DNA from: Burkholderiaceae bacterium
GTDB lineage: Bacteria > Pseudomonadota > Gammaproteobacteria > Burkholderiales > Rhodocyclaceae
Reading direction: 5' to 3'
Length of the DNA: 60,266 nt
NCBI GenBank assembly: GCA_021738065.1
Contig: JAIPCT010000011.1
Location: 1-60,266, forward strand
The stretch's first letter is position 1; the number at the start of each line of letters is the position of its first letter. The notes under the pieces were generated by a model. It did not search any database. It saw only the letters and a list, made by a program, of their open reading frames with translations, and was not told where the DNA came from. Both the position numbers and the translations under genes were made by a program. This document shows positions 7,815 through 15,231 of the stretch, in pieces.

Positions 7815-8020
7815 TTCAATTGTTTTTTGCGTGTTTCATATACTGCGGATGGAGCTTGCCGCCGTGAGCGCTAGGTGTGCGTTCGTGTTTGCGTCGTTCG
7901 CAGGAGACGAGGCATGCGGGTGGATTCGCAGTCTCCAACTGCCACGATTCGGAGTCCCGCCGGGACCTCGGCGACGGACCCGGATTGACGCCGCCGCGAT
8001 GGCAGCAAGGCGTGCCGGCC

Positions 8021-8048
8021 TTGAGGTATTCCGCTCAGGGGCTATAGT
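8021..8048 (+). promoter_or_regulatory. Candidate sigma-70 promoter for the DUF4126 gene
   Basis: TTGAGG at 8021-8026, 16-nt spacer, TATAGT at 8043-8048; the ATG is 39 nt downstream of the -10. Pattern match only. Confidence 0.5.
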
Positions 8049-8086
8049 GGAGCCGTGTGACGTTTCCCGAACCCGGAGCATCGATC

Positions 8087-8710
8087 ATGGATACCGCCCA
8101 ATTGCCGCTGGACCTCGCCGGATTGCTGGCCCTTGCCGCCGGCCTCGGCTGGGCATCGGGACTGCGGCTCTATGCGACGCTGTTTGTCATCGGCATGGCC
8201 GGGCAGCTCGGCTGGATTGTGCTGCCCGAGGGCTTGCGCCTGTTGCAAGACCCCTGGGTGCTGGGCGCCGCCGGCCTGATGCTGAGCGTCGAGTTTTTCG
8301 CCGACAAGATTCCCTTGCTCGATTCGCTGTGGGACACCGTGCATACCTTTATCCGCATACCTGCCGGCGCGGCGCTGGCGGCGATGGTGTTCGGCGGGCA
8401 AGGCGTCGAATGGCAGACCGCGATCGCGATTCTCGGCGGCACGCTGGCAGCCAGCAGCCATTTCACCAAGGCCGGCGCGCGCGCCATCATCAATGCCTCG
8501 CCCGAGCCTTTCAGCAATGTCGGCGCGTCGCTGGGCGAGGATGCCCTGGCCCTGGTCTGGCTGTGGCTGGTGATCGCGCATCCCTGGCTGATGCTGGGCA
8601 TGTTGTTGCTGCTGCTGGCTCTCAGCGTCTGGCTCTTGCCGATACTCTGGCGCGGCCTTGTCGGCGTGATTCGCGGCTTGTCGCTGCCGACCCCCAAGCT
8701 GCATTCCTGA
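8087..8710 (+). CDS. DUF4126 integral membrane protein
   Basis: 207 residues from ATG 8087, with GGAG 8 nt before it. The protein starts with an alternating hydrophobic helix and the conserved GLGWASGLRLYATLFVIG motif. It continues with VEFFADKIPLLDSLWDTVHTFIRIPAGA and TKAGARAIINASPEPFSNV, both DUF4126 signatures. About five membrane helices are expected, including the long C-terminal one rich in leucine. Function is unknown. It is convergent with the sodium-pump decarboxylase operon, 13 nt away, with no obvious terminator between them. Confidence 0.85.
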   Translation: MDTAQLPLDLAGLLALAAGLGWASGLRLYATLFVIGMAGQLGWIVLPEGLRLLQDPWVLGAAGLMLSVEFFADKIPLLDSLWDTVHTFIRIPAGAALAAMVFGGQGVEWQTAIAILGGTLAASSHFTKAGARAIINASPEPFSNVGASLGEDALALVWLWLVIAHPWLMLGMLLLLLALSVWLLPILWRGLVGVIRGLSLPTPKLHS

Positions 8711-8723
8711 AAAACTCGCGCGG

Positions 8724-9929
8724 CTAGCGCAGCAGCGAGATGAACACGGCGGCGATGATGGCCGAGGTGATCACGCCGCTGATGCTCGCGCCCAACGCCT
8801 GAGGCAGGATGATCGCTCCCGGGTTGGCCTCGGAGGCGATCTTCTGCACGATCTTGGCGGTGGTCGGCACGCAACTGACACCGGCGATGCCGATGATCGG
8901 GTTGAACTTGCCGCCGGACCAGAAGTACAGCAGGTAGCCGCCGAGCAGGCCGCCCAGGGCCGAGACCAGCAGGGCCAGCATGCCCAGCAGCAGGAGCTTC
9001 AACACCGTCGGCTCGAGCAGGGTGTTGGCCTCGCACAGCACGCCCAGCGTCAGGCCGAGGAAAAAGGTCGCCCCATAGAGAATGGTCTCGCCCAGCAGCT
9101 TGCTGAAGGATTCGATGCCGCTTTCGCGCACGGCGACACCGACGAACAGCGAGAAGAACAGGGGCGCCGCAACCGGGAACAGCAGGCACAGCAAGGTGCA
9201 GGCCACCACCGCGAAAATCAGTTTCTGCGAGCGGCTGATCGGCGGCCCGCGGTCGTCGGCCATGCTGATGCCGCGAATGTGTTTCGGCACCAGCCACTTG
9301 ATCAGGTAGGGATAGGCGCCGTAAGTCAGGCCGAGATAGAGATAGCCGACCACCGTGATCGAGACGAAGAGGTGCTTGGCCAGCACCAGCGAGGTGAACA
9401 GCACCATGGGCCCGTCGGCGCCGCCGATGGTGGCCACCGAGGCGGCCTCGCGTTCGGTGAGGCCGAGGCCGATGGCCAGCGGGAAGACGACGAAGGTGCC
9501 CATTTCCGCGAAGAGGGCGATGAAGATGCTCTGGAAGGGCCGCGCCATCACGTAGCCGACATCGAGCAGCACGCCGATGCCCATGAACACCAGGCAGGCG
9601 ATCAGGCCGTTGCTGAAGGTCAGGGTATACACCGGCTGCAGCCAGTTCACCTGCATCATGTTGATCAACTGGGAGGGATCGGTCAGCAGCGGGTCGACGA
9701 ACAGGGTGCCGGCCTTGCCGCTGTCGAGGAACATCACCGCGGCATTGACCGAGGACATGCCCAGCCCCATGGGAATCATCAGCAGGGGTTCGAGGATGTT
9801 GCGCGAGCCCAGATAGATCAGCGTAAAGCCCAGCAGCATGAGGAAGATGCGGCCGAACATGATTTTCGGCTCGGCCGCCGTCAGCGTGGCGATGCCCTGG
9901 AACAGGTCGAGAAAATTGATGCCGTCCAT
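8724..9929 (-). CDS. mmdB: Sodium-translocating decarboxylase beta subunit (MmdB/OadB)
   Basis: 401 residues starting at ATG 9929 (MDGINFLDLFQGIATL). It is a polytopic membrane protein that decarboxylates carboxybiotin and pumps sodium outward. The highly conserved blocks are present: AAVMFLDSGKAGTLFVDP, GATIGGADGPMVLFTS-type helix IV residues, and the GKFNPIIGIAGVSCVPTTAK C-terminal segment. It is the last gene of mmdA-mmdD-mmdC-mmdB on the minus strand, the gene order known for methylmalonyl-CoA decarboxylase of Propionigenium modestum. The substrate is set by the alpha subunit, so OadB would be an equally valid family name. Confidence 0.93.
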   Translation of the reverse strand: MDGINFLDLFQGIATLTAAEPKIMFGRIFLMLLGFTLIYLGSRNILEPLLMIPMGLGMSSVNAAVMFLDSGKAGTLFVDPLLTDPSQLINMMQVNWLQPVYTLTFSNGLIACLVFMGIGVLLDVGYVMARPFQSIFIALFAEMGTFVVFPLAIGLGLTEREAASVATIGGADGPMVLFTSLVLAKHLFVSITVVGYLYLGLTYGAYPYLIKWLVPKHIRGISMADDRGPPISRSQKLIFAVVACTLLCLLFPVAAPLFFSLFVGVAVRESGIESFSKLLGETILYGATFFLGLTLGVLCEANTLLEPTVLKLLLLGMLALLVSALGGLLGGYLLYFWSGGKFNPIIGIAGVSCVPTTAKIVQKIASEANPGAIILPQALGASISGVITSAIIAAVFISLLR

Positions 9930-9990
9930 GCCCGTCAGCCGGCCGCGGCCCGCGCCGGGCACTGCGCCAGCGGCGATGCGCGCATGCGCT

Positions 9991-10362
9991 TCAAGCGATG
10001 GTCACCAGCACCTGGCCGCCGACGACGGCGTCGCGCGGAGCGACCAGCACGCGGCTGATCCTGCCGGCCTGCGTGGCAACCACCGGCGCTTTCATCTTCA
10101 TGGCTTCCAGCACCAGCAGGCGATCGCCCGCCTGCACCGTCTGGCCGACGCTGACATGGACTTCGATCACCACGCCGCCCATCCCGGCGAGGATGTCGCC
10201 GGCACCGGCGGCAGGCATCGCAGCCGCAGCGGTGGGCGCCGCAGGCGCAGTTGCCACAGCGCCTGCCGCTTGCGGCGCCGTGGCAGCCGGTGGCGAAGTG
10301 ATTTCCAGCACGCTGACCTCGTACTCGCGGCCATTGACCGTTACCTTGAATTGTCTTGGCAT
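9991..10362 (-). CDS. mmdC: Biotin carrier subunit of the sodium-pump decarboxylase
   Basis: 123 residues. The N-terminal MPRQFKVTVNGREYEVSV is the usual lead of these carriers, followed by an Ala/Pro-rich swinging linker (about residues 25-55). The biotinyl domain carries LEAMKMKAPV near residues 88-97, where the second Lys-flanked Met pair marks the biotinylated lysine. It shuttles the carboxyl group from the MmdA carboxyltransferase to MmdB. It lies 15 nt downstream of mmdD and 61 nt upstream of mmdB. A free carrier subunit, rather than one fused to the alpha chain as in OadA, supports the Mmd-type assignment. Confidence 0.92.
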   Translation of the reverse strand: MPRQFKVTVNGREYEVSVLEITSPPAATAPQAAGAVATAPAAPTAAAAMPAAGAGDILAGMGGVVIEVHVSVGQTVQAGDRLLVLEAMKMKAPVVATQAGRISRVLVAPRDAVVGGQVLVTIA

Positions 10363-10377
10363 ATCTGCTCCTGTGGG

Positions 10378-10692
10378 CTATCTGGCTCGCGGCGGATGGG
10401 AATGCTGGGCGGCGCGCGCACCGCTGGCCCAGCCATGACGGGTGGGCGAGATGTGCAGGATGCGATGCGGCCCGAGGGCGACGAAAATCCCCGCCGACAG
10501 TGCGGCGACGTCGTCCTCGGGAATGCCGTAGCCGACCGGGCAGACCGTTCCCGTCGGCACGTCGCTCAGCGCGGCGCGTTCGAGGCGCGCGGTGGCCGCC
10601 ACCAGCACCTTGATCAGCAGCGCGACGAGCAGCGAGATGACGATGGTGATGCCGTAGATCTGCAGCGCCTTGACGATGGCCGCGGTCAGCAT
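10378..10692 (-). CDS. mmdD: Small membrane subunit OadG/MmdD
   Basis: 104 residues. One N-terminal membrane helix (about residues 8-32, IVKALQIYGITIVISLLVALLIKVL) is followed by a hydrophilic tail, the OadG family plan. In characterised pumps this subunit anchors and stabilises the complex. The tail ends in a His/Arg-rich segment; in oxaloacetate decarboxylase a C-terminal part of OadG binds zinc, but no clear equivalent motif can be claimed here. It sits between mmdA (22 nt) and mmdC (15 nt). Confidence 0.85.
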   Translation of the reverse strand: MLTAAIVKALQIYGITIVISLLVALLIKVLVAATARLERAALSDVPTGTVCPVGYGIPEDDVAALSAGIFVALGPHRILHISPTRHGWASGARAAQHSHPPRAR

Positions 10693-10714
10693 GGGTGGGG
10701 GCTCGCGGCAGTCA

Positions 10715-12268
10715 TCACAGGGGAATGTTGCCGTGCTTCTTGGCCGGCCTCAGTTCGCGCTTGTCCAGGGTCTTGCGCAGCGCCAGGGCGAGCATCCAGC
10801 GCGTGTCGCGTGGTTCGATCACGTCGGTGATGTAGAAGCTGGCGGCCGACACGTAGGGCGAGGCGAATTCGTCGCGATACTGCTGAGCCAGTTCCGCGGC
10901 CTTCTCCGGGCCGTCGTCGGCCTGGGCGATCTCCTTGCGGTAGAGAATGCGCACGGCGGCCTCGGCACCCATCACGGCGATCTCCGCCGTCGGCCAGGCA
11001 AACACCATGTCGGCGCCGAGCTCCTGGCTGCACATCGCGAGATAGGAGCCGCCATAGGCCTTGCGCAGGATCACGGTGATCTTCGGCACGGTGCACGAAC
11101 CGTAGGCCGAGAGCATTTTCGCGCCATGGCGAATGATGCCGCCGCGCTCCTGCTCGACACCCGGCAGGAAGCCGGGCACATCGACCAGGGTCACCAGCGG
11201 TACGTTGAAGGTGTTGCAGGTGCGCACGAAGCGCGCCACCTTGTCGGCGGCGTCGAGGTCCAGCGCGCCGGCCAGCACCATCGGCTGGTTGGCCACCAGG
11301 CCGACCACCACGCCGCCGATACGGGCAAAGCCGACGATCACGTTGCGCGCGAAGCCGGCATGGACTTCCAGCAGGTCGCCGCCGTCCACCAGGCGGCGGA
11401 TCACCGCCTGCATGTCGAGCGGTTCGGACGGGCTGTCCGGGATGCAGGCATCGATTTCCGTGTCCGCGCTTTGCTCGATCGCCTGGTCCAGGCGATGTGG
11501 CGGGTCTTCGGTGTTGTTCGGCGGCAGGTAGCTGAGCAGTTGCCGCACCAGGCTGATCGCATGGCGATCGTCCTCGGCAATGAAATGCGCGTTGCCGCTG
11601 ACCGTGGCGTGCATCTCGGCGCTGCCCACCTCGGCCATGGTGGTCGCCCGCCCGGTGACCGCCTTGATCACTTCCGGCCCGGTGAGGAACATGTGGGCGT
11701 GATGCCGCGTCATGATGACGAAGTCCATCAGCGCCGGCGAGTAGGCCGCGCCGCCGGCGCAGGGGCCGCAGATCACCGCGATCTGCGGCACGACGCCGGA
11801 GAGCAGCACATTCGCGTAGAACACCTCGCCATAGCCGGAAAGCGCGTCCACGCCCTCCTGGATGCGCGCGCCGCCGGAATCCTTGAAGGCCACCACCGGC
11901 ACGCCGATGCGCAGCGCGTGGTGCATCAGACGCGTGATCTTGTTGGCGTGCATCTTGCCGAGCGTGCCGGCGACGACGCTGAAATCCTGGCTGAAGGCCG
12001 CCACCTGTACATCGCCGGCATAGCCCGTGCCGGCGATCACGCCGTCGGCCGGCAGCGCCCGCCCGGACATGCCGAAATGCGTGGCCTGGTGGGCGGCATG
12101 GAGGCCGAATTCCTGAAAGCTGCCCTCGACGAACAGCGTGGCGAGACGCTCGCGCGCCGAGAGCAGGCCCTTGGCGTGCAGCGCCGCCAGCTTTTCCTCG
12201 CTGGGGCCCTGCCTGAGTGCGGCGCGCCTGGCGCGTAATTTCTCGGTCAACTCCGGTCGTATCGTCAT
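10715..12268 (-). CDS. mmdA: Acyl-CoA carboxyltransferase subunit, methylmalonyl-CoA decarboxylase alpha-like
   Basis: 517 residues, the usual length for PccB/MmdA proteins. The tandem crotonase-fold carboxyltransferase domains are clear: KDSGGARIQEGVDALSGYG and CGPCAGGAAYSPALMDF in the N-half; GFLPGVEQERGGIIRHGAK and ITVILRKAYGGSYLAM in the C-half. Alone it could be a propionyl-CoA carboxylase beta subunit, but the following carrier, OadG and OadB genes show it transfers CO2 from an acyl-CoA to biotin for sodium pumping. Methylmalonyl-CoA is the likeliest substrate; malonyl-CoA or glutaconyl-CoA cannot be excluded. In a proteobacterium this could conserve energy from succinate/propionate metabolism. 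Confidence 0.88.
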   Translation of the reverse strand: MTIRPELTEKLRARRAALRQGPSEEKLAALHAKGLLSARERLATLFVEGSFQEFGLHAAHQATHFGMSGRALPADGVIAGTGYAGDVQVAAFSQDFSVVAGTLGKMHANKITRLMHHALRIGVPVVAFKDSGGARIQEGVDALSGYGEVFYANVLLSGVVPQIAVICGPCAGGAAYSPALMDFVIMTRHHAHMFLTGPEVIKAVTGRATTMAEVGSAEMHATVSGNAHFIAEDDRHAISLVRQLLSYLPPNNTEDPPHRLDQAIEQSADTEIDACIPDSPSEPLDMQAVIRRLVDGGDLLEVHAGFARNVIVGFARIGGVVVGLVANQPMVLAGALDLDAADKVARFVRTCNTFNVPLVTLVDVPGFLPGVEQERGGIIRHGAKMLSAYGSCTVPKITVILRKAYGGSYLAMCSQELGADMVFAWPTAEIAVMGAEAAVRILYRKEIAQADDGPEKAAELAQQYRDEFASPYVSAASFYITDVIEPRDTRWMLALALRKTLDKRELRPAKKHGNIPL

Positions 12269-12447
12269 TGGGATTCCTGGCGGGAGGCGGGGTGGAACGA
12301 TGCCGACCGTGGCGGCGGCGCGGCGGATGAAACCTTGACTCTAGTATGCATAGTTTCGCAAAAGCTTGCCAGTTGGCGGCGGTGCGCACGGAAATCCGCT
12401 GCACAGGCGCCCCAGACGCTATCATCGCCTCCTGCTCAACCCCGCAG

Positions 12448-12472
12448 CGCCGTATCGCCAGCGCCGACTTTT
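12448..12472 (-). repeat. Dispersed repeat, copy 1 (exact consensus)
   Basis: Minus strand reads AAAAGTCGGCGCTGGCG then ATACGGCG. It forms the left arm of an imperfect hairpin with 12489-12513: TTTGCCGCC pairs with GGCGGCAAA, and outer CGCCAG with CTGGCG. Confidence 0.8.
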
Positions 12473-12513
12473 TTGCCGCCCGACAAAAGGCGGCAAAGTG
12501 CCGGTGCCTGGCG
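12456..12513. repeat. Imperfect hairpin (REP-like) containing the dispersed repeat
   Basis: Inner perfect 9-nt stem 12472-12480/12489-12497 with loop 12481-12488, and outer 6-nt stem 12456-12461/12508-12513. It resembles a REP or BIME unit rather than a terminator: no T-run follows on either strand. Confidence 0.6.
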
Positions 12514-12560
12514 GCCCGGATGCACAGACCCAAGGAATTCCGATCGAGACCGATGCTTCA

Positions 12561-12577
12561 TTCCGGCGAGTGCCGGA
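12561..12577. repeat. ATTCCGG-N3-CCGGAAT palindromic repeat
   Basis: The segment ATTCCGGCGAGTGCCGGAAT with a following CCAG is the widespread short palindrome (ATTCCGGCnnnnGCCGGAAT type) seen as a dispersed element in many beta- and gammaproteobacteria. One copy only in this window. Confidence 0.55.
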
Positions 12578-12810
12578 ATCCAGTGCGTACAAGGCCCCGG
12601 GCACCCACGTTGGTGGGTGTCACGGACTCGCACGGCACCTCCAGAAGTTTCGTGCGGCGGATCGCGGCACCCCGGCGATGAACCTGGGCAAACGCCGCAC
12701 AATGACCTGCCCGACCCGGCCGCAAGCGCACGGGGTTGGCGGCGCATCGGCGCGTTGTGCGCGACACTCGGCCGTCACGCCGAAGCGGGTTCACCCTGAT
12801 CGCCCAAGCC

Positions 12811-13767
12811 ATGCTTGAACATCGCCTGAAAACCATCCGGCGCCTCGCGCTGTTGCTGACCTTGCTCACATTTCTGGTGGTGCTGGTCAGCGCCTACCTG
12901 CGTCTCAGCGGTGCCGGTCTGGGCTGCGCCGACTGGCCCGGGTGCTACGGCCAGGTGCTCGCCGGCGAATCGCATGCGCGCAGCGACCTGGTTCGCATCC
13001 TGCACCGCTTCGTCGCCACGCTGGCGCTGCTGCTGGGTTTCTATCTCGCCTGGCAGTGCCAGCGGCCGACGCCGCTGCGGCCGCTGGCCGCGTATGCCGG
13101 CGGACTGGTGGCGCTGATGATTCTGCTCACGCTGGTCGGCGTCTGGAGCGCCAATCCGCATCGGGCCTGGGCCAGCTTCGTCAATATCCTCGGCGGGCTG
13201 GGTCTGGTGGCGCTGTCCTGGCGTATTTATCTGGCGGCGCATTCGCCGCGCTCGTCGTCAGCATCGGCGGCATCGCCCTGGCGCGCGGAACTCCCCGCCG
13301 CATCGTCGTGGCCCTTGAACGCCGGACTGCTCGCGCTGTTGCTGGCGCTCGCGCTGGGCGCCTTGATCAGCGCCCGCTGGGCCATTGCCGCCTGCACCAC
13401 CACCCCGGCATGCGACGGCATCTGGTGGCCGGCACGGGCAGGCTGGGCGGCGCTCGATCCCTTCGTCGACATCGCGACGGCGGCCCCGTGGGGCGATGCC
13501 GGCGGGGTCGCGCTGCATCTGCTGCATCGCTACAGCGCCGTGGCGGCCATGCTGCTGCTGGGGATTGCCGGGCTGCAAGCGGCGCTGGCGGACGCGACGC
13601 GGCGCATCGCCGGCGCGATGCTGATCCTGCTCTCCATCGAGTTTGCCCTGGGCAGCCTGACGGTGCTCAGCGGTTTCAGCCTCTGGCTGGCGATAGGCCA
13701 TGTCGCAGCGGCGGCGATGCTGGTGGCGGTCGCCATGCAGATGCGCCTGCAACTCAAAGCCGGCTAG
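12811..13767 (+). CDS. ctaA: CtaA/Cox15-family heme A synthase-like membrane protein
   Basis: 318 residues from ATG 12811. The start has no strong ribosome site but coincides with the conserved beginning. The N-half contains VVLVSAYLRLSGAGLGCADWPGCYG and ILHRFVATLALLLGF, the family's cysteine pair and heme-ligand histidine in a membrane-helix context. The C-half repeats the four-helix bundle with LLHRYSAVAAMLLL. Heme A synthase converts heme O to heme A for cytochrome oxidase. It stands alone here, 28 kb from the heme O synthase gene, and the low-similarity middle means a general CtaA-like role is safer than proven heme A synthesis. Confidence 0.85.
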   Translation: MLEHRLKTIRRLALLLTLLTFLVVLVSAYLRLSGAGLGCADWPGCYGQVLAGESHARSDLVRILHRFVATLALLLGFYLAWQCQRPTPLRPLAAYAGGLVALMILLTLVGVWSANPHRAWASFVNILGGLGLVALSWRIYLAAHSPRSSSASAASPWRAELPAASSWPLNAGLLALLLALALGALISARWAIAACTTTPACDGIWWPARAGWAALDPFVDIATAAPWGDAGGVALHLLHRYSAVAAMLLLGIAGLQAALADATRRIAGAMLILLSIEFALGSLTVLSGFSLWLAIGHVAAAAMLVAVAMQMRLQLKAG

Positions 13768-13801
13768 AAGTCGTACCCGGGGCCGCTTGCGCCCGCTGCA
13801 G

Positions 13802-13826
13802 CGCCGTAGCGCCAGCGCCGAGTTTC
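13802..13826 (-). repeat. Dispersed repeat, copy 2
   Basis: Minus strand reads GAAACTCGGCGCTGGCG then CTACGGCG; on the plus strand AGCGCC is repeated three times. Located between the ctaA-like gene and the HigBA promoter. Confidence 0.75.
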
Positions 13827-13860
13827 ATGGACGTCGCCTCCCCATTGCGGGCTCGCCGCA

Positions 13861-13892
13861 TTGACAAGTGTCAATAGACTATTTACAGTCTG
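13861..13892 (+). promoter_or_regulatory. higBA promoter with overlapping inverted repeats
   Basis: -35 TTGACA at 13861-13866 and -10 TACAGT at 13884-13889 with a 17-nt spacer. TTGACA-AG-TGTCAA (13861-13874) overlaps the -35 and AGACT-N6-AGTCT (13877-13892) overlaps the -10, the expected layout for autorepression by the HigA antitoxin. The -10 lies 7 nt before the higB ATG, so the message may be nearly leaderless. Confidence 0.65.
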
Positions 13893-13895
13893 TCC

Positions 13896-14165
13896 ATGAT
13901 CCGCGGCTTTCGGCACAAGAGACTGGAACAGTTCTTCAAGACAGGCAGCAAGGCCGGCATACAGCCGTCGCATGCAGCGCGCTTGCGCTTGCAACTCGCT
14001 CGGCTTGATGGCGCCAAATCGCCCGCCGACATGGGTTTGCCGGCCTGGAGATTGCATCCATTGAGCACCGGGCACTGGTCGGTCTGGGTCAATGGCAACT
14101 GGCGCCTCACTTTCGATTTCGAAGGTGAAGATGCCGTGCTGGTGGACTATCGGGACTATCACTAG
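13896..14165 (+). CDS. higB: HigB-type toxin (RelE/ParE superfamily)
   Basis: 89 residues. It matches the HigB/plasmid maintenance killer family: FRHKRLEQFF at the start, a central PSHAARLRLQLARLDGAKSPADM segment, LPAWRLHPLSTGHWSVWVNGNWRLTFDF and the final DYH. These toxins are ribosome-dependent mRNA endonucleases. Toxin-first order and an antitoxin 10 nt downstream are typical of higBA. The intact length, matching antitoxin and clean promoter suggest a working pair, located in the repeat-rich accessory stretch. Confidence 0.92.
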   Translation: MIRGFRHKRLEQFFKTGSKAGIQPSHAARLRLQLARLDGAKSPADMGLPAWRLHPLSTGHWSVWVNGNWRLTFDFEGEDAVLVDYRDYH

Positions 14166-14175
14166 GAGCTTGAAA

Positions 14176-14484
14176 ATGACGCGCATGCACAACCCGCCCC
14201 ATCCCGGCGAAGTATTGAGGGATGGCGTATTCACCGGCACCGGCATCACGGTGACGGACTTCGCCCGGCGCATAGGCGTCACTCGGGTGACGCTGTCGAA
14301 TGTTCTCAACGGCAGGAATGGCGTCAGCGCCGACATGGCGGTGCGCCTTGCCGCCGCACTGGGCGGCAGCGCGGAATCCTGGCTGAGCATGCAGGCCCAG
14401 TACGATCTCGCCGCCTCGGAAAAGGCCCTGAAAAAGATAATCGCGAAAATCGAACCGCTGGAAATGATCGAATCGGTCGATTGA
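14176..14484 (+). CDS. higA: HigA-type antitoxin (XRE-family HTH)
   Basis: 102 residues from ATG 14176, preceded by AGGAGCTTG. The HigA signature MHNPPHPGEVLRDGVF is followed by the helix-turn-helix VTDFARRIGVTRVTLSNVLNGRNGVSADMAVRLAAALGGSAESWLSMQAQYDL. It should neutralise HigB and repress the operon at the palindromes in 13861-13892. A copy of the dispersed repeat starts 2 nt after its stop. Confidence 0.93.
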   Translation: MTRMHNPPHPGEVLRDGVFTGTGITVTDFARRIGVTRVTLSNVLNGRNGVSADMAVRLAAALGGSAESWLSMQAQYDLAASEKALKKIIAKIEPLEMIESVD

Positions 14485-14485
14485 T

Positions 14486-14510
14486 CGCCGTAGCGCCAGC
14501 GCCGAGTTTT
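14486..14510 (-). repeat. Dispersed repeat, copy 3
   Basis: Minus strand AAAACTCGGCGCTGGCG then CTACGGCG, immediately behind higA. With copy 2 it brackets the higBA module (13802-14510) in direct orientation. Confidence 0.75.
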
Positions 14511-14555
14511 GCGGCGGGGATGGGCATCCGCGCCCATCGCGCGATGCGGACGATG

Positions 14556-14783
14556 CTATGGCTTGCCCGCCGCCTTGCGCGCAAGCGCGAACTTGAGGCC
14601 GAGCAGCAAGGCGGGCAGCAGATGCCAGAACACGTCGAAGATATCCAGCGGCCGCGTCAGGCGGCCTTCCATCAGCATGCGCGCCTTTTCCAGCAGGTGC
14701 GGTTCCGGCGCGTAAGGCGCGCCGAGCATGAACAGCGCGACAAACATCAGCAGGGGATAGGGAATTCGTTGCAGCCAGCGCAT
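14556..14783 (-). CDS. Small two-helix membrane protein, unknown function
   Basis: 75 residues from the ATG at 14783 (MRWLQRIPYPLLMFVALFML), which has GGAG 8 nt upstream; the ATG at 14789 would be too close to it. Two hydrophobic segments (about residues 8-22 and 52-68) flank a loop with APEPHLLEKARMLMEGRLTRPLDIFD. The pattern is like short proteins often labelled 'RND transporter' in databases, a label the size does not justify. It is monocistronic as far as I can see. Confidence 0.7.
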   Translation of the reverse strand: MRWLQRIPYPLLMFVALFMLGAPYAPEPHLLEKARMLMEGRLTRPLDIFDVFWHLLPALLLGLKFALARKAAGKP

Positions 14784-14867
14784 TGACATGTCTCCGTGGC
14801 TCGCTCGGCAAGGCTGTTTCGAAATGTGAGTCACAGCGCTCCAGCCCTGGCCTCATTACCGCGACAA

Positions 14868-14892
14868 CCTCCGTACCACCGGCGCCGACTTT
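14868..14892 (-). repeat. Dispersed repeat, copy 4 (diverged, hairpin form)
   Basis: Minus strand GAAAGTCGGCGCCGG then TGGTACGGAGG. CACCGGCG (14877-14884) pairs perfectly with CGCCGGTG (14894-14901), so this copy forms a hairpin with CGACTTT in its loop. Confidence 0.65.
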
Positions 14893-14955
14893 CCGCCGGT
14901 GCCCGGCCCGCCAAACTCGAAGCGGCTCAGGCCGCGTCTCTCCAGCCGGGTGGCT

Positions 14956-15231
14956 TCAGGCGTGGAGCGGGGATGACGGGTTCGTCGCCAGGAAGCCCAG
15001 CGGGCATTCCGGTGTTTGCGAATTGCAAGCGACGTTGCCGGTGGTGCGGCAAAGATGACAGGCCAGCACTTTCAGCGATTTGTCGCCCGCCAGATCCGGC
15101 GCCGTACTGTGGCTCATGTGGCTGGCCATCTGGTGCAGTGTCCGCGCCGCGTTGCGATGACTGGTCTCAAGGTCCGGCTGGCTGGCCCACTCGGCAACCG
15201 TCCGGGAAATCAAATCAAGACTACGTTCCAT
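14956..15231 (-). CDS. Hypothetical small protein with C-terminal cysteines
   Basis: 91 residues starting MERSLDLISRTVAEWASQ. The C-terminal half has CHLCRTTGNVACNSQTPECP, four cysteines and a histidine spaced like a possible metal site. I do not recognise a family. Codon use is like the neighbours and there is no overlapping better candidate, but the GGGAG upstream of the ATG is about 13 nt away, so translation is uncertain. The product could be spurious. Confidence 0.4.
   Translation of the reverse strand: MERSLDLISRTVAEWASQPDLETSHRNAARTLHQMASHMSHSTAPDLAGDKSLKVLACHLCRTTGNVACNSQTPECPLGFLATNPSSPLHA

Larger units (their letters stand above)
7656..8086. other. Divergent intergenic region arsS / DUF4126 gene
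   Basis: 431 nt without a supported gene. It holds repeat copy B (7732-7814) next to arsS and a promoter at 8021-8048 for the DUF4126 gene. The stretch between them shows no recognisable RNA, protein or transposon remnant. Confidence 0.6.
12269..12810. other. Repeat-rich intergenic region between mmdA and the ctaA-like gene
   Basis: 542 nt without a supported gene. Contents: the dispersed 25-nt repeat at 12448-12472 as one arm of a hairpin reaching 12513; an ATTCCGG-type palindrome near 12561-12577; and a CCCACGTTGGTGGG palindrome near 12604-12617. The last 150 nt before the ctaA-like start show nothing I can name. Confidence 0.6.

Noticed and set aside
13861-13874. Transposon end or attachment site at TTGACAAGTGTCAA
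   Set aside because: It coincides with the -35 element of higBA and pairs with a second dyad over the -10, which fits an autoregulatory operator better.
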